A stretch of 64,000 bases of DNA from Callorhinus ursinus (taxonomy: Eukaryota; Chordata; Mammalia; Carnivora; Otariidae): the NCBI RefSeq assembly GCF_003265705.1, contig NW_020312902.1, forward strand, positions 15,750,970 through 15,814,969, given 5' to 3'. This document shows positions 43,892 through 55,800 of this stretch, in pieces. The position numbers and the translations under genes were made by a program. The number at the start of each line of letters is the position of its first letter. Position 1 is the first letter of the stretch. A model generated the notes under the pieces. That model was not told the DNA's origin. It did no database searches and saw only the letters and a list, made by a program, of their open reading frames with translations.

Positions 43892-44090
43892 AGGGGGGCG
43901 CCTGGGTGGCTCAGTCGGTTAAGCAGCTGCCTTCGGCTCAGGTCATGATCTCAGGGTCCTGGGATCGAGCCCCGCGTCTGGCTCCCTGCTTGGTGGAGAG
44001 CCTGCTTCTCCCTCTCCCTCTGCCTACTTGTGCTCTCTATCTCTCTGTCAAATAAATATATAAAAAATCTTTAAAAAAATAAAAAATATA
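43892..44090 (+). repeat. SINEC element
   Basis: Near-consensus plus copy, the fourth member of the stack. Confidence 0.95.
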
Positions 44091-44381
44091 ATTTGCTACC
44101 TAGTAATATATAAAATAGGAAGTTAAGATCTTTTTAATATCCTTATTCCCAAATGATTGGTAGGGTCCAAACTGTTATTTTTCCTATATTTTTTCTGTGC
44201 ACATAATATTAATTACATAAAAGGAATTAGCAGTTTTACCTGTTACATTTTACTGTAAGTATATTGTGGACATCATTCCGTGCCAGTGCACATGGAGCTA
44301 CCTCATTCTTCAACAATCACCCAATATTCTATAGCATTTGGATTCTTTCCAGTTTTTAGCTATTAAAAGTCTATCCAACAA

Positions 44382-44565
44382 TTTTTTTTTTAATTCACTT
44401 GACAGAGAGAGACAGCGAGAGAGGGAACACAAGCAGGGGGAGTGGGAGAAGGAGAAGCAGGCTTCCCACCAAGCAGGGAGCCCGACGTCGGACTCGATCC
44501 CAGGACCCCGGGATCATGACCCGAGCCGAAGGCAGACGCTTAACAACTGAGCCACCCAGGCTCCC
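44382..44565 (-). repeat. SINEC element
   Basis: Reverse copy flanked by tatccaacaattt on both sides. Confidence 0.95.
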
Positions 44566-45449
44566 ATATCCAACAATTTCTTGAGGGTCTATTATTCGCC
44601 AGGAACTGTTCTAGGCCCTGGGGATACAATAGTGAATGAGACAGCCATGGCAGTTTCTGCCCTTATGGAGCTTACATTTTAGGGGAAGAAATGGGGATGG
44701 GACACCATGCAAACAGATAAAGGCAAATTGTTATAAGTATTACAGCAGGAATGAGAGGCTGGATAGAAAAGACAAGTGCAGTAGTGGAACTTAGAATAAG
44801 GTAAACAGGGTAGCTTTCTGAGGAGGTGACATTTAAATTGAGAGCTAAAGAATGTGACAAAGCTAGCCATGCAAAGAGAAGGGTGAGGAAGAAGCCAGGC
44901 AGAGAGCTGGTGGGTGCAAAAGCCCCAGGGAATGAAAGTTATCTTCATTCCCTCAGCAGCCGTTTGAGAATCCACAGTACACCAGGCAAGTATTCTAGGG
45001 GCTGGGGTTACAGGGGAGAGCCAAAAAAGTCCCTCAGGGAGCTTACTTTAGAGGTAGAACCCAGAGAAACAGAGACTGACAACAAGCAAACTGGTGAACA
45101 TATGATGTAATGTCAGTTATTAAGTAATGCGGTGCTGTTTTCAATAGGATAGCCAGGGAAGGCTTCCCCAAAGAGGTGATTCTTGCGTGGAGACCTACTA
45201 AAGAACTTCACAAGCCATTTGAATACCTGGGGGAGAAAAGCAGGTACAACAACGCTGGGGCTGGATTATCCTTGGCCTGAGAGTGAGCAAGAAGGTGGGA
45301 GTTAATGGGGTTAGGGATGAAGCCAGATGCTGTGGTGCCTAGAAGCCATGTTGAGAATTTTGGATTTTATTCTTAGTGGGCGGAGTATTATAAGCAGGAC
45401 AGAATGTGATAGGATTTTTTTAATTTTTTTTAAAGATTTTATTTATTTA

Positions 45450-45855
45450 GGGGTGCCTGGGTGGTTCAGTTGTTAAGTGTCTGCCTTCGGCTCAGGTCAT
45501 GATCCCAGGGTCCTGGGATCGAGCCCCGCATTGGGCTCCCTGCTCCGCAGGAAGCCTGTTTCTCCCTCTCCCACTCCCCCTGCTTGTGTTCCCTCTCTCG
45601 CTGTCTCTCTCTCTGTCAAATAAATAAATAAATAAAATCTTGGGGCGCCTGGGTGGCTCAGTTGTTAAGCGTCTGCCTTCGGCTCGGGTCATGATCCTGG
45701 AGTCCCGGGATCGAGTCCCACATTGGGCTCCCTGCTCAGCAGGGAGTCGGCTTCTCCCTCTTCCCTCTCATGTTCTCTCTCTCTCATTCTCTCTCTCTCT
45801 CTCTCAAATAAATAAATAAAATCTTTAAAAAATAAAATAAAAATAAATAAAATCT
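45450..45855 (+). repeat. SINEC element with a third SINEC in its tail
   Basis: Plus copy with head and body at 45450-45641. Its tail (aaataaaatctt) is repeated at about 45844-45855 after the inner element. Confidence 0.9.
45642..45840 (+). repeat. Innermost SINEC element
   Basis: Plus copy with a different 3' body (ttccctctcatgttctctctctctcattctc), placed within the A-rich tail of its host copy. Confidence 0.92.
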
Positions 45856-46405
45856 TAAAAAAAGATTTTATCTATTAGAGCATGAGTGGGGGGGTGGAGG
45901 CAGGCAGAGGTAGAGGGAGAAGCAGGTTCCCCACTGAGCAGGGAGCCCCATGTGGGGCTCAATTCCAGGAGCTGGAGATCATGACCTGAGCCAAAGGCAG
46001 ACGCTTAACTGACTGAGCCACCCAGGTGCCCCTTTTGTAATTATTCTGGATGTTGTGCGGAAAAGAGACTGTAGAGCGGGCATTGTGTAAACAGGGAGAC
46101 CAGTTGGGAGGCTTTTAAAGTAATACAGGCAAAATCAGATGGTGGCTTGGTCTTATTTGGAAGTAGTGAAGCTGATGAGAAAACAAATGTCCTTGAATAT
46201 GCATCTTTGTTCACACATACAAGTATTAAATTGTTGAATCAATAGTCCTAGAAATGGAATCATTGAGCACTGACACCCTGGTAGCAACAAGCACCGCCAG
46301 CAGCAGCCCAATCTAAATTTCTAAATTTCTTCTCCACTAAAGGGAACCAGGCCCACTGGGAAAATGGCTGGTTCCGAGGCTGTAGCAGGAAAGGTACAAG
46401 ATGAC

Positions 46406-46595
46406 TGGGGTGCCTGGGTGGCTCAGTCGTTAAGCGCCTGCCTTCGGCTCAGGTCATGATCCCAGGGTCCTGGGATCGAGCCCCGCATCAGGCTCCCTGC
46501 TCAGCGGCAAGCTGCTTCTCCCTCTCCCACTCCCCCTGCTTGTGTTCCCTCTCTTGCTGTCTCTCTCTGTCAAATAAAAAAAAAAAAAAATCTAA
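46406..46595 (+). repeat. SINEC element
   Basis: Plus copy flanked by ggaaaggtacaagatga on both sides (17 bp). Confidence 0.95.
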
Positions 46596-46979
46596 AAGGA
46601 AAGGAAAGGTACAAGATGAGCCCGGAACAACTTGCGCCAAAATATAAAGGATGGCTCAAAAATGTCAAACAAAGGAGCCCAGCTGGAAGGGACTTCCACT
46701 GGCCAAATCAGGGACAATTGAAGCATCAAAACAATCACAGTAACAGATTATTACCTACTGAATAAAATAACCTCTATTAAGTACATACTAACATTAACTA
46801 AACAAATATGGAAGGAAAGCTCTTACTCATAGCAGGATGAATAATGAGGTCAGGAAATCCATCTCCAATCAGTAATAATTGATTCCAGTGAGAATCATTC
46901 ATGGATACTAAAACTAATGAGTAAAAGTTTGATGAGAAACAGGCTGTTTATATAGTTTTGAAGTATGTTCCAAGAAGAT

Positions 46980-47144
46980 TTTTTTTTTTTTTAAGTGCAC
47001 CAGCAGGGGGAGAGGAGCAGAGAGAGAGGGAGAAATAGACTCTCCACCGAGCAGGGAGCCCAACATGGCTCCATCCCAGGACCCCAGGATCATGACCTGA
47101 GCCGAAGGCAGACGCTTAACCAATTGAGCCAGCCAGCAGCCCCC
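46980..47144 (-). repeat. SINEC element, partly deleted
   Basis: Reverse copy lacking part of the CT-rich body and with gccagccagcagcccc at the head. Flanked by ccaagaagat on both sides. Confidence 0.92.
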
Positions 47145-47731
47145 AAGAAGATATTTGTTAATTACAAAGAAAAAGAGTATCCTAGATTCCCTAGAATCAC
47201 AGGAAAACTGCCGACACTTGAAGCCCACTACAGCGGTCCCTCTTGAATAAAGTCTTTCTCACCATCTTTAATGAGTGTCTTGAAAACTTTTTTTTAACAA
47301 AGACAAGTTGACATCATGTGCTTTCTGATATATTAAACTGAGAAAACACAACATCAATTCAGCAGTAATGCATAATCATGAGGAAACATCAGATAAATGT
47401 AAACAGACAACCACAGTAGTCTTTATTGTTCAAAAATGTTGATGTCATAAAAGACAAAGGAAGGCTGAGAAGCTGTTTCAGGTCAAAGGAGACTAAGAGA
47501 CATGAAAATTGATACAATGCATGATCCTGTTTTGGATCCTGAATGAAAGTTGTTATGAAGGACATTAATGGGACAAGTAGCAAGATTTGAATAAAGACTG
47601 TAGATTAGAGAAAGCAACATGGCAAAAGGTTAACGGTGAATCTGTAAGAAGGGTAGGCAAGAGTTCTTTGCACTATTCTGCAGACTTTTTTGTAAGTTTA
47701 ATTTCCAACTAAAAATAAAAACTAATAAGTA

Positions 47732-47965
47732 GGGGCACCTGGGTGGCTCAGTCGGTTAAGCATCTGCCTTCAGCTCAGGTCATGATCTTGGGGTCCTGGG
47801 ATCGAGCCCTGCATCGGGCTCCCTGCTCAATGGGGAGTCTGCTTGAGATTCTCTCATGCTCTGCCCCTCCCTGCTGCTCATGCTCTCTCTCCCTCTCTCT
47901 CTCAAATAAATAAATAAATAAATAAGTAAATAAATAAATAAATAAATAAAATCTTAAAAAAACCC
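47732..47965 (+). repeat. SINEC element with long (AAAT)n tail
   Basis: Plus copy; the tail is an expanded AAATA repeat at about 47904-47950. Confidence 0.94.
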
Positions 47966-49633
47966 AGTAATAAGTAAATTGAACCTCTGGGTCAAAAAGT
48001 AGTAAATGTGCTACATAGCTATGTCTATGTGTTATATTTTAATCTTGGAGAATTGTCTGCATGCCAGTAAGTCTCAAATCCTTTTTTGAAACAATGCAGG
48101 TTTCAACTAAATCCTGAGTCTCACATCACATAAGGTGTGTTCTGTATCTTCTTCCTTCTCTGTCCTCTCGGTTCAGACCTTGAAGTCTCTTAACTTCCTC
48201 CATTGCTGAGAATCTGCATTGCTCACAGACATTTCTCCCCAAGGCTTCTACTTATGCCTTAGAAATGCCCATAGCCTGCACACCAGTTGACCCCCAGCCC
48301 CCAGTGAGGGAAGAGGGCCCCTGATTACAGACTTTCTGAAGGAAGTACAGCCACTCAGCTCAGTCCAGCATGCTGCCATGCACACGCTTCCAAACCCCAG
48401 TGCTTGCTCCAGGCCCTGTGGATGTAAGGGAGCCCTGCAGGGAGCCTAGATGCCTCCTTCTTTGATCTTTTATTTGAACTTAAGCCTTAGAAGCTTAGAA
48501 CTCATAAAACATCTCAGCTGCCAGGGACTTTGCTGCTCACCTGGTCCAATCCCCTCAATTTACGTTATGCTGGGAATCCAAGTCCAGAGAGAAGGAGTGA
48601 CTCACCCAAGGTTATACAGTCGGTGGGAATCCAGAACTCCTAGATCTCAGCAGGGCTTGGGCTACCAAACTCTGGTCCTGATGGTCTCCTCCTGGTCTTG
48701 CCCCAGCCTTACCTGACCCTGGCATCTGGTCTGGAATGCTTCACTCAATAAACTATGGCTGACTAATTTTAAGCCGTATCCTACCTCCCAATGGGGTAGC
48801 TCACATTCTACTTAAGGGAATATAATAAGAATCATAATAAACTCACACACTTAACTGAGAACTTACTGTGTGCAGGTACTGTGCTAAAGCCCTGAACAGA
48901 AGATACTATCAACTCATTTAATTTACACAAAGCTTTGATGTCCATATAATTATTTTTTCCACTTACAGATGAGGAAACTGAGGCCTATAGGGGTGAACAG
49001 CTTACCCAAGGTCACACATGAAGAATGCCTCTGGGATCTGACTATACCTTAACTTCTAGGCCAAACTGCCTCTTCATACATTAGACACACTCAGCAAAAT
49101 GCAAGGAACATTTACTGAACAGTTACTATGTGCAGAATGCTGGACTAGACACTATGGGGCTCACGAATGAGCCCCTCTAGAGAGGAGTATGGAGGATTTG
49201 CAGGAGATCATCTGCACTGCTGGGAAGTTGAGGGAGGCTTCTTGGAAGAGGCATCTGAGACTTTGAAGGATGTATAGGGTCCCAACAGATAGTGATGGGG
49301 AAGAGGTGTCCCAGGAAGAACTGAGGAGGGTTCAGCATGAGTAAAGGCATGGCAGCAGGAGCAGGGGGCAACGGGGTTTCATTAGAGGGCAGGTTATGAC
49401 CAGGAAGCAATGGACTCTCGTGCTTGAAAGCAAAGTGGAGGCCATACTGTGAAAGACTTTAATGACAAAGTAAGGAGTTTGGAGAAGCCATTGAGGTCTT
49501 TGAGCAGAAGGGTAGTAGTCCAAGTTGAAGTTATTAAAAGATGTGGACAGTGCCTGGAGGAGCGCCTGGCTGGGATGCTGAGAGCCTGAGCCAGCAGCTT
49601 CCCCAAGACCTCTCTATTGAAGGTATAGCACAG

Positions 49634-49707
49634 CCGGGCACCAGAACTGAGTCCCTAGGCCGTTTGCTCGAGCTCACAGCCTATGGAATTCAGTTCTCAG
49701 AGCCAGG
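49634..49707 (-). ncRNA. MIR146B: miR-146b precursor hairpin
   Basis: The minus strand folds into a 74-nt hairpin, starting CCTGGCTCTGAGAACTG and ending GTGCCCGG. The 5p arm at 49699-49678 is identical to miR-146b-5p; the seed GAGAACU is intact. The 3p arm GCCTAGGGACTCAGTTCTGGT is at 49660-49640. The loop includes GTGAGCTCGAGCAAACG. The position between C10orf95 and CUEDC2 matches human. miR-146b restrains TRAF6/IRAK1 signalling downstream of Toll-like and IL-1 receptors. It is transcribed as its own unit, on the strand opposite to CUEDC2. Confidence 0.97.
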
Positions 49708-52560
49708 TGGCCAACGTTCTCCCAGTCTTGATTCTGCCCTTCTGTGCTCTCTTCTGTGAATTCCTCCCATTCCCACAGTGGGTCAGATGAGGAACCTGGG
49801 ATCTCAATATTCCTCCTATCCCAGAGAGGATCTGAGCTTAGAGCTAAAAAACAGGGCCCATACCCAGGGAAAGGGGCAAAGGTTCTCTGAACTCCAACAG
49901 GATTGATGCAGGATATGAGGGGAGGGGGCTCAGGGATTCTATGAGTACTGTGGAATCATTTCTTGCCCAGATGTGCTCCTGGTGGGGCCAGATGTAGAGA
50001 GGTACTCCAGGAGGAGTCGGGGCTGGGGGAGAGCCAGAATATGTGCACGGAGAAGGGCATCTCTTGGGAGACTGGGAGGCTTCCTGCGCCAGAGGGGGCC
50101 CCTAAAATATGGATCCCCAAAAGTTCCAGCTCCCTGAAAATCTCCCCACCAAAACTAAAGATCTGAGATACCTGGGATAGGTAGGGGAGAGGAAGAGAAA
50201 TCTTTCTCTGAAACACACTTTCACTTCTGGAGAGTTAAGCGGAGGGGTGGGGGCTATTCCCCTTCTCCAGGCAGAGCTGCTGCCTGTCCCTGGAGAGGGA
50301 AAGGCAAGCCTGCAAGCTCAGGAACCGCCCTACCCCCCACTCTGCTTGAGTTGTGAGCAAGGGCCCACACTTACCGTGAAGCCTCCTCTCTTGATCTTGG
50401 GACTGGATCTGCAGTGATGCTCTTAGAGAATGCTCCTTAAATAGGGCTCCCTCCCTGCCCCAGCCAACTCCCACCCCCGCCCCATCCTGGCTCTTCTGAG
50501 AAAGGAGGAAGGTGTGGGAGGGCTGGGCACCTTGCCCAGAGAGCCCTTTCTGACCTCAATCAAGAGCGGGGACCCCCTCCTTTCTCCCCATCCTTTTGAA
50601 GTGTCCCCTTCCTTGCTCAGTCTCTGACTGAGTCCCTCCCACCCCTTGAGACCAGCCATATGGGCTTTATCTCTGCTCTTAATGTCTGGGAAATCTGCGC
50701 TTTATGCCTAATTCAAGCCCAGTTCCTCATTCTGAGGTCGGATGATGGGGAATTGATGTGCTAGGGGAAGCTTCAGCATAGGCTTCTAGCTTTTCCCTTC
50801 AGCTGAGGGGACCTAGGCTGCAAAACTCATGAGGGAATGGGAGGAGACGAGTCATCATGTCACCTTGTTTCACCCTATGTGGCTTCCAGCAGCACCCAAA
50901 GGACAGGTGGAATCTGGTCCCATCTTGGGGATGGAGAGACTGAGACCTGAGGGGACAAAAAAAATCAGAGGTTTAAGGTCGGGCCAGCTATGGAACGCCA
51001 AGCAGGACGAGTGTTCCCCACAGCTCCTATCTTACAGTTTGTGTGTGTCCTTGTGTCTGTGGCAGTCCCTTTCCTCAGCCCACCCTCTGTCTTCTGACCC
51101 CAGAACCAAACTCCTGCTGCACAGAGTTGGGACCCTTCAGGATTTGAGCTAGGAATCAAGGGGCTCCCCCTAAGAGGTCTTTCCCATCATCCTCCCAAAG
51201 CTCAGGAATTTCTTTCTGATGATATCTAGCTACATCCAACTGCCAGCCAAGAAACAAGCCATAGGGGAGGAGGGAAAGGCACAGGGATGGCTACAGGGAT
51301 TTCAGGCCAGAACTAGAGATAGCTCTACCGAGAAAACCTGAAAGTTCCCGTAATGGGGGTGGTAGGGAGAGAAGAGTCATCAGCATTATGCAGTGAAGGT
51401 GGGGATGGGGCTGGGGGAAGGCAGGGATGGCCAAGTCTTTAAAGGACTGGCAGAGGTCTGGGGCTGATGGAGCTACCCATTACCCCCCTTTCCAGGGGCA
51501 TGCTTAGCCAGAGTTCAAAGTGGCTGTCACCCCACCTCTCATTAACCTTAGCAGCGCCAGGCTGGCAGCGGCAGTGTTTTTATGGGAGACACAACGCCCA
51601 ATGTGCTCCCTCCTTCCTCCCTCCCCTTTCCTGCCCCCACTCCCCAGCAGTGAACATCTTGCTCTTTGAGGCTAGAGGGTCCTGGTGGGGGGGAGCTGGG
51701 AGCCTGCAGCAAGGGACAGAGCTGGAAGAAGGAAAGTGATCCCTCTTTTCTCCATATTTTGGCACTGCCTCAGCCCTTAGGGGAGAAGAGAGGATGGGAC
51801 TTTCTACCTTGGACCATGAGCTCCTGAGAACAGTGACAATCTCTGAGTACCCAGCCCCTTATGAGGTGACTAGCCCTGAAGGGGCTCATCCCTGCTGATT
51901 GGGGATGGGCTAGCTCACCCTTGGAGGGAACTCTTTTCCTTCATGACCCCTTACGGGATTCCTGGGAAGGGATGGCTGTGGGTTTCCCCACAGGGTAGCA
52001 CTAGGAAGGTAGCCTTGCTGGGTCCTGGAGTTCAGTTGTCCTATCCTAAATGAGAAGTCCTGCCAACACGGGCATGAAGGCCCTGGGAGTAGGCATAGCC
52101 TTTAGACTGTCCTGGATCTGGGCTCAGGTTGATACTCACCCAGAACACCTGCGCCCTGTTACCCCCATCCAAACCAGGCTCGACCGTCCCAAGACCCAGA
52201 TCCTGTAACCCACCCTAATCTTGGGGGAGACATCGCTGTTAAGGGAAGGCAAAGCGGACAGATATGGTGTGGAAGGAAGTCATCACCTAAGCGCTGACCG
52301 GGCGACGGACCTTGAACCTAGACTGCACATAAAAGGGGAGAGACACAGGGATTTGGGAAGAACACCAGGTTCTGGGTGTAGGGGCCACCAGATCCAATCA
52401 GGGATCCAAGTCTGTGGAAAGACGGTAGAGACAAGGAGAGGGAAGGAAGCTATAAGATCCGAGGGCGGAAATTTTATGGCAAGGAAGGCGGACAGGAAGA
52501 CACTGGGTGGGGTCGAAAGGTTCTCGGTCTTTCGCAGCTGACAAGGAACTAGGCGGGGAT
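49708..52560. other. miR-146b upstream region
   Basis: No protein gene was recognised. 49708-50368 would be the 5' part of the pri-miRNA. 50511-52560 is unusually free of SINEs and may be regulatory. A kB-like GGGACTTTCT lies at about 51798-51807 and is only a weak match. Confidence 0.5.
50369..50510 (-). promoter_or_regulatory. MIR146B: Predicted promoter and first exon of the pri-miR-146b transcript
   Basis: On the minus strand a TATA-like TATTTAAG lies at 50443-50436. About 28 bases downstream is an initiator-like TCACTGC with A at 50415. A strong splice donor CACG|GTAAGTGTG follows at 50375/50374, giving a possible 41-nt exon 1. A STAT-type palindrome TTCTGAGAA lies at 50494-50502, about 80 bases upstream of the start. 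The hairpin begins about 708 bases downstream. Motifs are seen; transcription and STAT control are inferred. STAT3 and NF-kB control of miR-146b is reported in human. Confidence 0.7.
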
Positions 52561-52846
52561 GCAGTCAGCCGTTGAGACTCCACCCACTTGGCGGGACCTC
52601 CACGCCTCATTTCTCCCAACCCGCAACAAAAATGGCCGCCGCGGGGGTCTGTGCAAAACCCTGAGACAAATGGGCATGGGCGCAGAAGCCCCGCCCAGTT
52701 ATGGGCACTTGCCCTTCTCAAAAATGGCTACCACGGCGCTTCTGAAAGGGAACCACTCTGGGCCTCGCCTTTGATCTCGTTGGTGGGGCTGGGGGATGAG
52801 AGCTGCACCGCGCGGGACAAGTCGCCGGCGGCGCCCGACGGAGCAG
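52560..52846 (+). promoter_or_regulatory. CUEDC2: CUEDC2 CpG promoter and non-coding exon 1
   Basis: CpG-dense block with a YY1-like AAAATGGCCGCC at about 52628-52639, a similar AAAATGGCTACC at about 52721-52732, and an exon end GGAGCAG|GTGATT at 52846/52847. The next acceptor in frame with the coding exons is at 57758. Start point not resolved. Assignment follows from strand and position. Confidence 0.65.
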
Positions 52847-55800
52847 GTGATTTCCCCTCCGGCCCCCGGCCCAGGGCTGGGAGAGTCGCGGAGAACGCTG
52901 ACCCAGGGTACCCGTCCTGTGTGTTCCCCCACGGTACTCCCTGGGACCCATCGGCCCCCCCATCTCTGGTTCTTGCCGTGGCCTGTATCAAGGCACATCC
53001 CAGCTTACTCAGGCCTCCCTAGTCCTGTGTCCCCACGGCTGCAACCGCATCCCGGTGCCCTCGGGCCCGCTATTCCGGACCTTTATGGGTATCCCGCTAG
53101 CTTGTTTAGGGAGCTCCTGCTTCAGGGGTGGACCATCATCACAGTCCCACTTCCTGTGCACCCCACTATCCCCGTTTGTGCTCCGGTCTGACTTTGGGTG
53201 CTGGAATCCCTTGTAGCCCTCAGTGTCCTTGGAGCCTCTAAGACTTGACTTGGGGGTCAGGGGACAACGACGTCCTCTGGAACCTGCGTTATGGGACTAG
53301 GGCCCCAGGAGCTAGGCTTCATAGTGGCTGAGAAACCAGCGAAGACCTCCGTGCTAGACCCTCTGAGTGCCCACACTGCTTCCCAGGACTCCTCCCACAT
53401 GGCCTTCTGCTTTCTCTCCACCTTAAGCAGCTCCCCACCCCAAGGGAGCAGCATGGCTCTCCTTCCCCCAGTCTCACTTAAATTTGTCCAGGGGATCTGT
53501 ATTGAGCATCTGGAGTCCAGGCTTGTGCCTGGTCCTGGGGATGCTCTCAGGCCATCTGGGGGCGGTGAGGATGGGACACTGAGGGTTGGCTACAGGGAGA
53601 AAGTGAGTCCCGCAGAATGAGAGGCAGAGGGAAAGACGTTCTGAGTGGGGAAAACGGTGTAAGCAAAGATTCTGAGGTAGGCAGGAGGGCCAGCCAGGCA
53701 GGACAGGAGGATCAGAACATGGGCTGGGGGCCACATCATTTGCTTCATTAAGAGGTAGTGTAGCGTAGTGGTTAACAGGGTTCTGGAGCCAGACTGCTTG
53801 GATGTAAATGTGCCATTAACTTATTGTGTGACCTTGGGCAAGTTACTTAACCTCTCAGTGTCTCCATTTCCTTTTGGGCAAAATGGGATAGTATAATATT
53901 ATTAGTATCTATATTTTCGGGTTATTGTGAGGATTAGGTAAGTTAATATGGGTAAAGTGCATAGAACTATTATTACCATCATCAGAGGTATTTAAAGAGG
54001 ACTTATGACAGGATGACAATCACATCTCATGGATGCTACTAACCAGTGAGCCCTGATTTGGAGCCCTCAGGAAGTAATGGAGTTCTGTGGACTACATCCA
54101 GTATTTGAAAAGTCTCATGAAAATCATGTTCTTACCCTGGACAAGGCTGGCTGCTTAGGCTACAGCTTCTCCAACTCGGGGACTGTGGAGGAGAAATATT
54201 AGAAGAAGCCTCTGGGCAGGAAAACAATGCTGAGGAAGGCTAGGGGGATGGAGAAGGGTGAAAGAAAGAAGTGGCAAGCTTTAAAGGCTGGGTAAAGTTT
54301 GGTCAGCCCCAGAACAGGAGAAGGGAAGGTGTTGCCTCCATAGACAAGCTAGAGCAAAAGCTTAGGGGAGGGAGACATTCTTTGGAGGCACGGAGAAGAG
54401 TCTCCCAGTAACAACTCCTTGGCCCTCAGACCCTGATCAGAAACCCAGAGGCATCAGACACATCCCTGAGCACTTATTCCCTAGAAACTAGACTTTCTTG
54501 CAGCAGGCTTTTTCCCAGCAGAGGTTGCCAGGCAACTGACAGCAGCCAGGATTTGGTGTAATCCAGGGTCGGTGTAGCTCTCTGTATGGGGCTGACCTCT
54601 TGGGAGAACCGCATAATGGTGTCTGGCATGTGTGGTGTGAGCAGTTCTGCTCTCCAGGGCCCATGCTAGGCTACGGCTTCTTAGTCTTGCTGTCCAAAGT
54701 GATCCCTGTGCTGTCACAGCAACACTATGTTACTACTTAGGGGACCCGGGAACTGTAAGCATAGATCTTAGCTCTGTCTCAACTGGCTTGGAAGTCTTGA
54801 GATCCCCCCCCCCCATCCCATGGAATATACACTCAACTAGGCGACCTGGATTTAAATCTTAACTACCACAGTCCAACCAAGTGATACTGGGCAAAGCATT
54901 AAACTCACTGAGCTTCAGTTCTGTCATTTTAAAGCAGGGGGAGTAACTCTTTATTGAGTGTCCCACTTCACAGGATACTGAGCGTATGCTGATGAGTAAG
55001 CTGGGAGTATAGTCCCTGCCCTCATGAAACAATTGGAAGAAACATTAAACATTGCCCAAATAATTATTTAATTAGAGCTATGAAGAATACTGCAAAATAA
55101 GGAAAAGTGCAGTCTGCAATGAGGGTGTAAGATGGTGGGGACCAAAGCAGTTCTCGAGGGTCCAGGGCAGCATCCCATGAGGAAGAAAATTTTAAACTGA
55201 GACCCGACAGGTAAGAAGGTGTTAGACAAGTGAAGGGGTGGAGGTGGAAGGCTGTCCAGGCAGAGGAAGCAGCTGTGCAAAGGCTCTTGCCATGAAAAGC
55301 CTTGAACGTTGGCAAACTGGAAGAAAGCCAGGGTGGAGGGAAGTGATCCAGGGAGGGTGTGGTGCACGGTGAGGCTGGAGAGATGTACACAGGGATAAAG
55401 CCCTCAACTGAAGGCCACAAAAGGAATGTGGGCTAATCAGAAGGGAAGGAGGACGTCACTGATAGATTTTTAGCAGGAACAACAGGATTTTTGTACAGAT
55501 CACACGACTATGATCTTTGTAAAGAATAGATTTGGGGGAAAGATGGTAGTAGGGGGAAGGGTTAGGAGGCTCCGGCATTGAAGGTAAGAGGTGGAGCAGA
55601 ATGGGAGGAGAGATGGAGAGAAGCACATGTTGAGAGGCGTGAGAGGTGATGGTCAGGGCTTGGTGACTGGATGTGGGAAAAACTGGAAGGGGTAGGATCA
55701 TGTCAGGATAATTCCCAGACTTGTGGCAAGAGCAGCTGGGTACGTGAACATGCATTTACTGATGACAGCCTTGGAGGAGCAAAGGACTTGGGAGAATGTC

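Larger units (their letters stand above)
45417..46032 (-). repeat. SINEC element split by two further SINECs
   Basis: Reverse copy whose start (agattttatttattta, 45434-45449) is separated from its body (45858-46032) by two plus copies. The diverged remnant resumes as agattttatctatta. Confidence 0.88.
41782..49633. other. Intergenic DNA between C10orf95 and miR-146b
   Basis: No gene was recognised. It carries MIR-like pieces (about 42405-42500 and 43065-43265), the SINEC stacks listed separately and an unclassified old repeat in several copies. That repeat shows 'atggagcttacattttagggg', 'gaggaggtgacattt' and similar hallmarks at about 44600-44890, 44950-45420 (continuing at 46033-46170) and 49090-49560. 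About 46600-47730 is AT-rich with no feature. A L2/MIR-like stretch lies at 48830-49060. Confidence 0.55.

Noticed and set aside
51798..51807. NF-kB site GGGACTTTCT as a miR-146b control element
   Set aside because: It differs from the consensus at the last base and lies 1.4 kb upstream of the predicted start; too weak to list as a feature.
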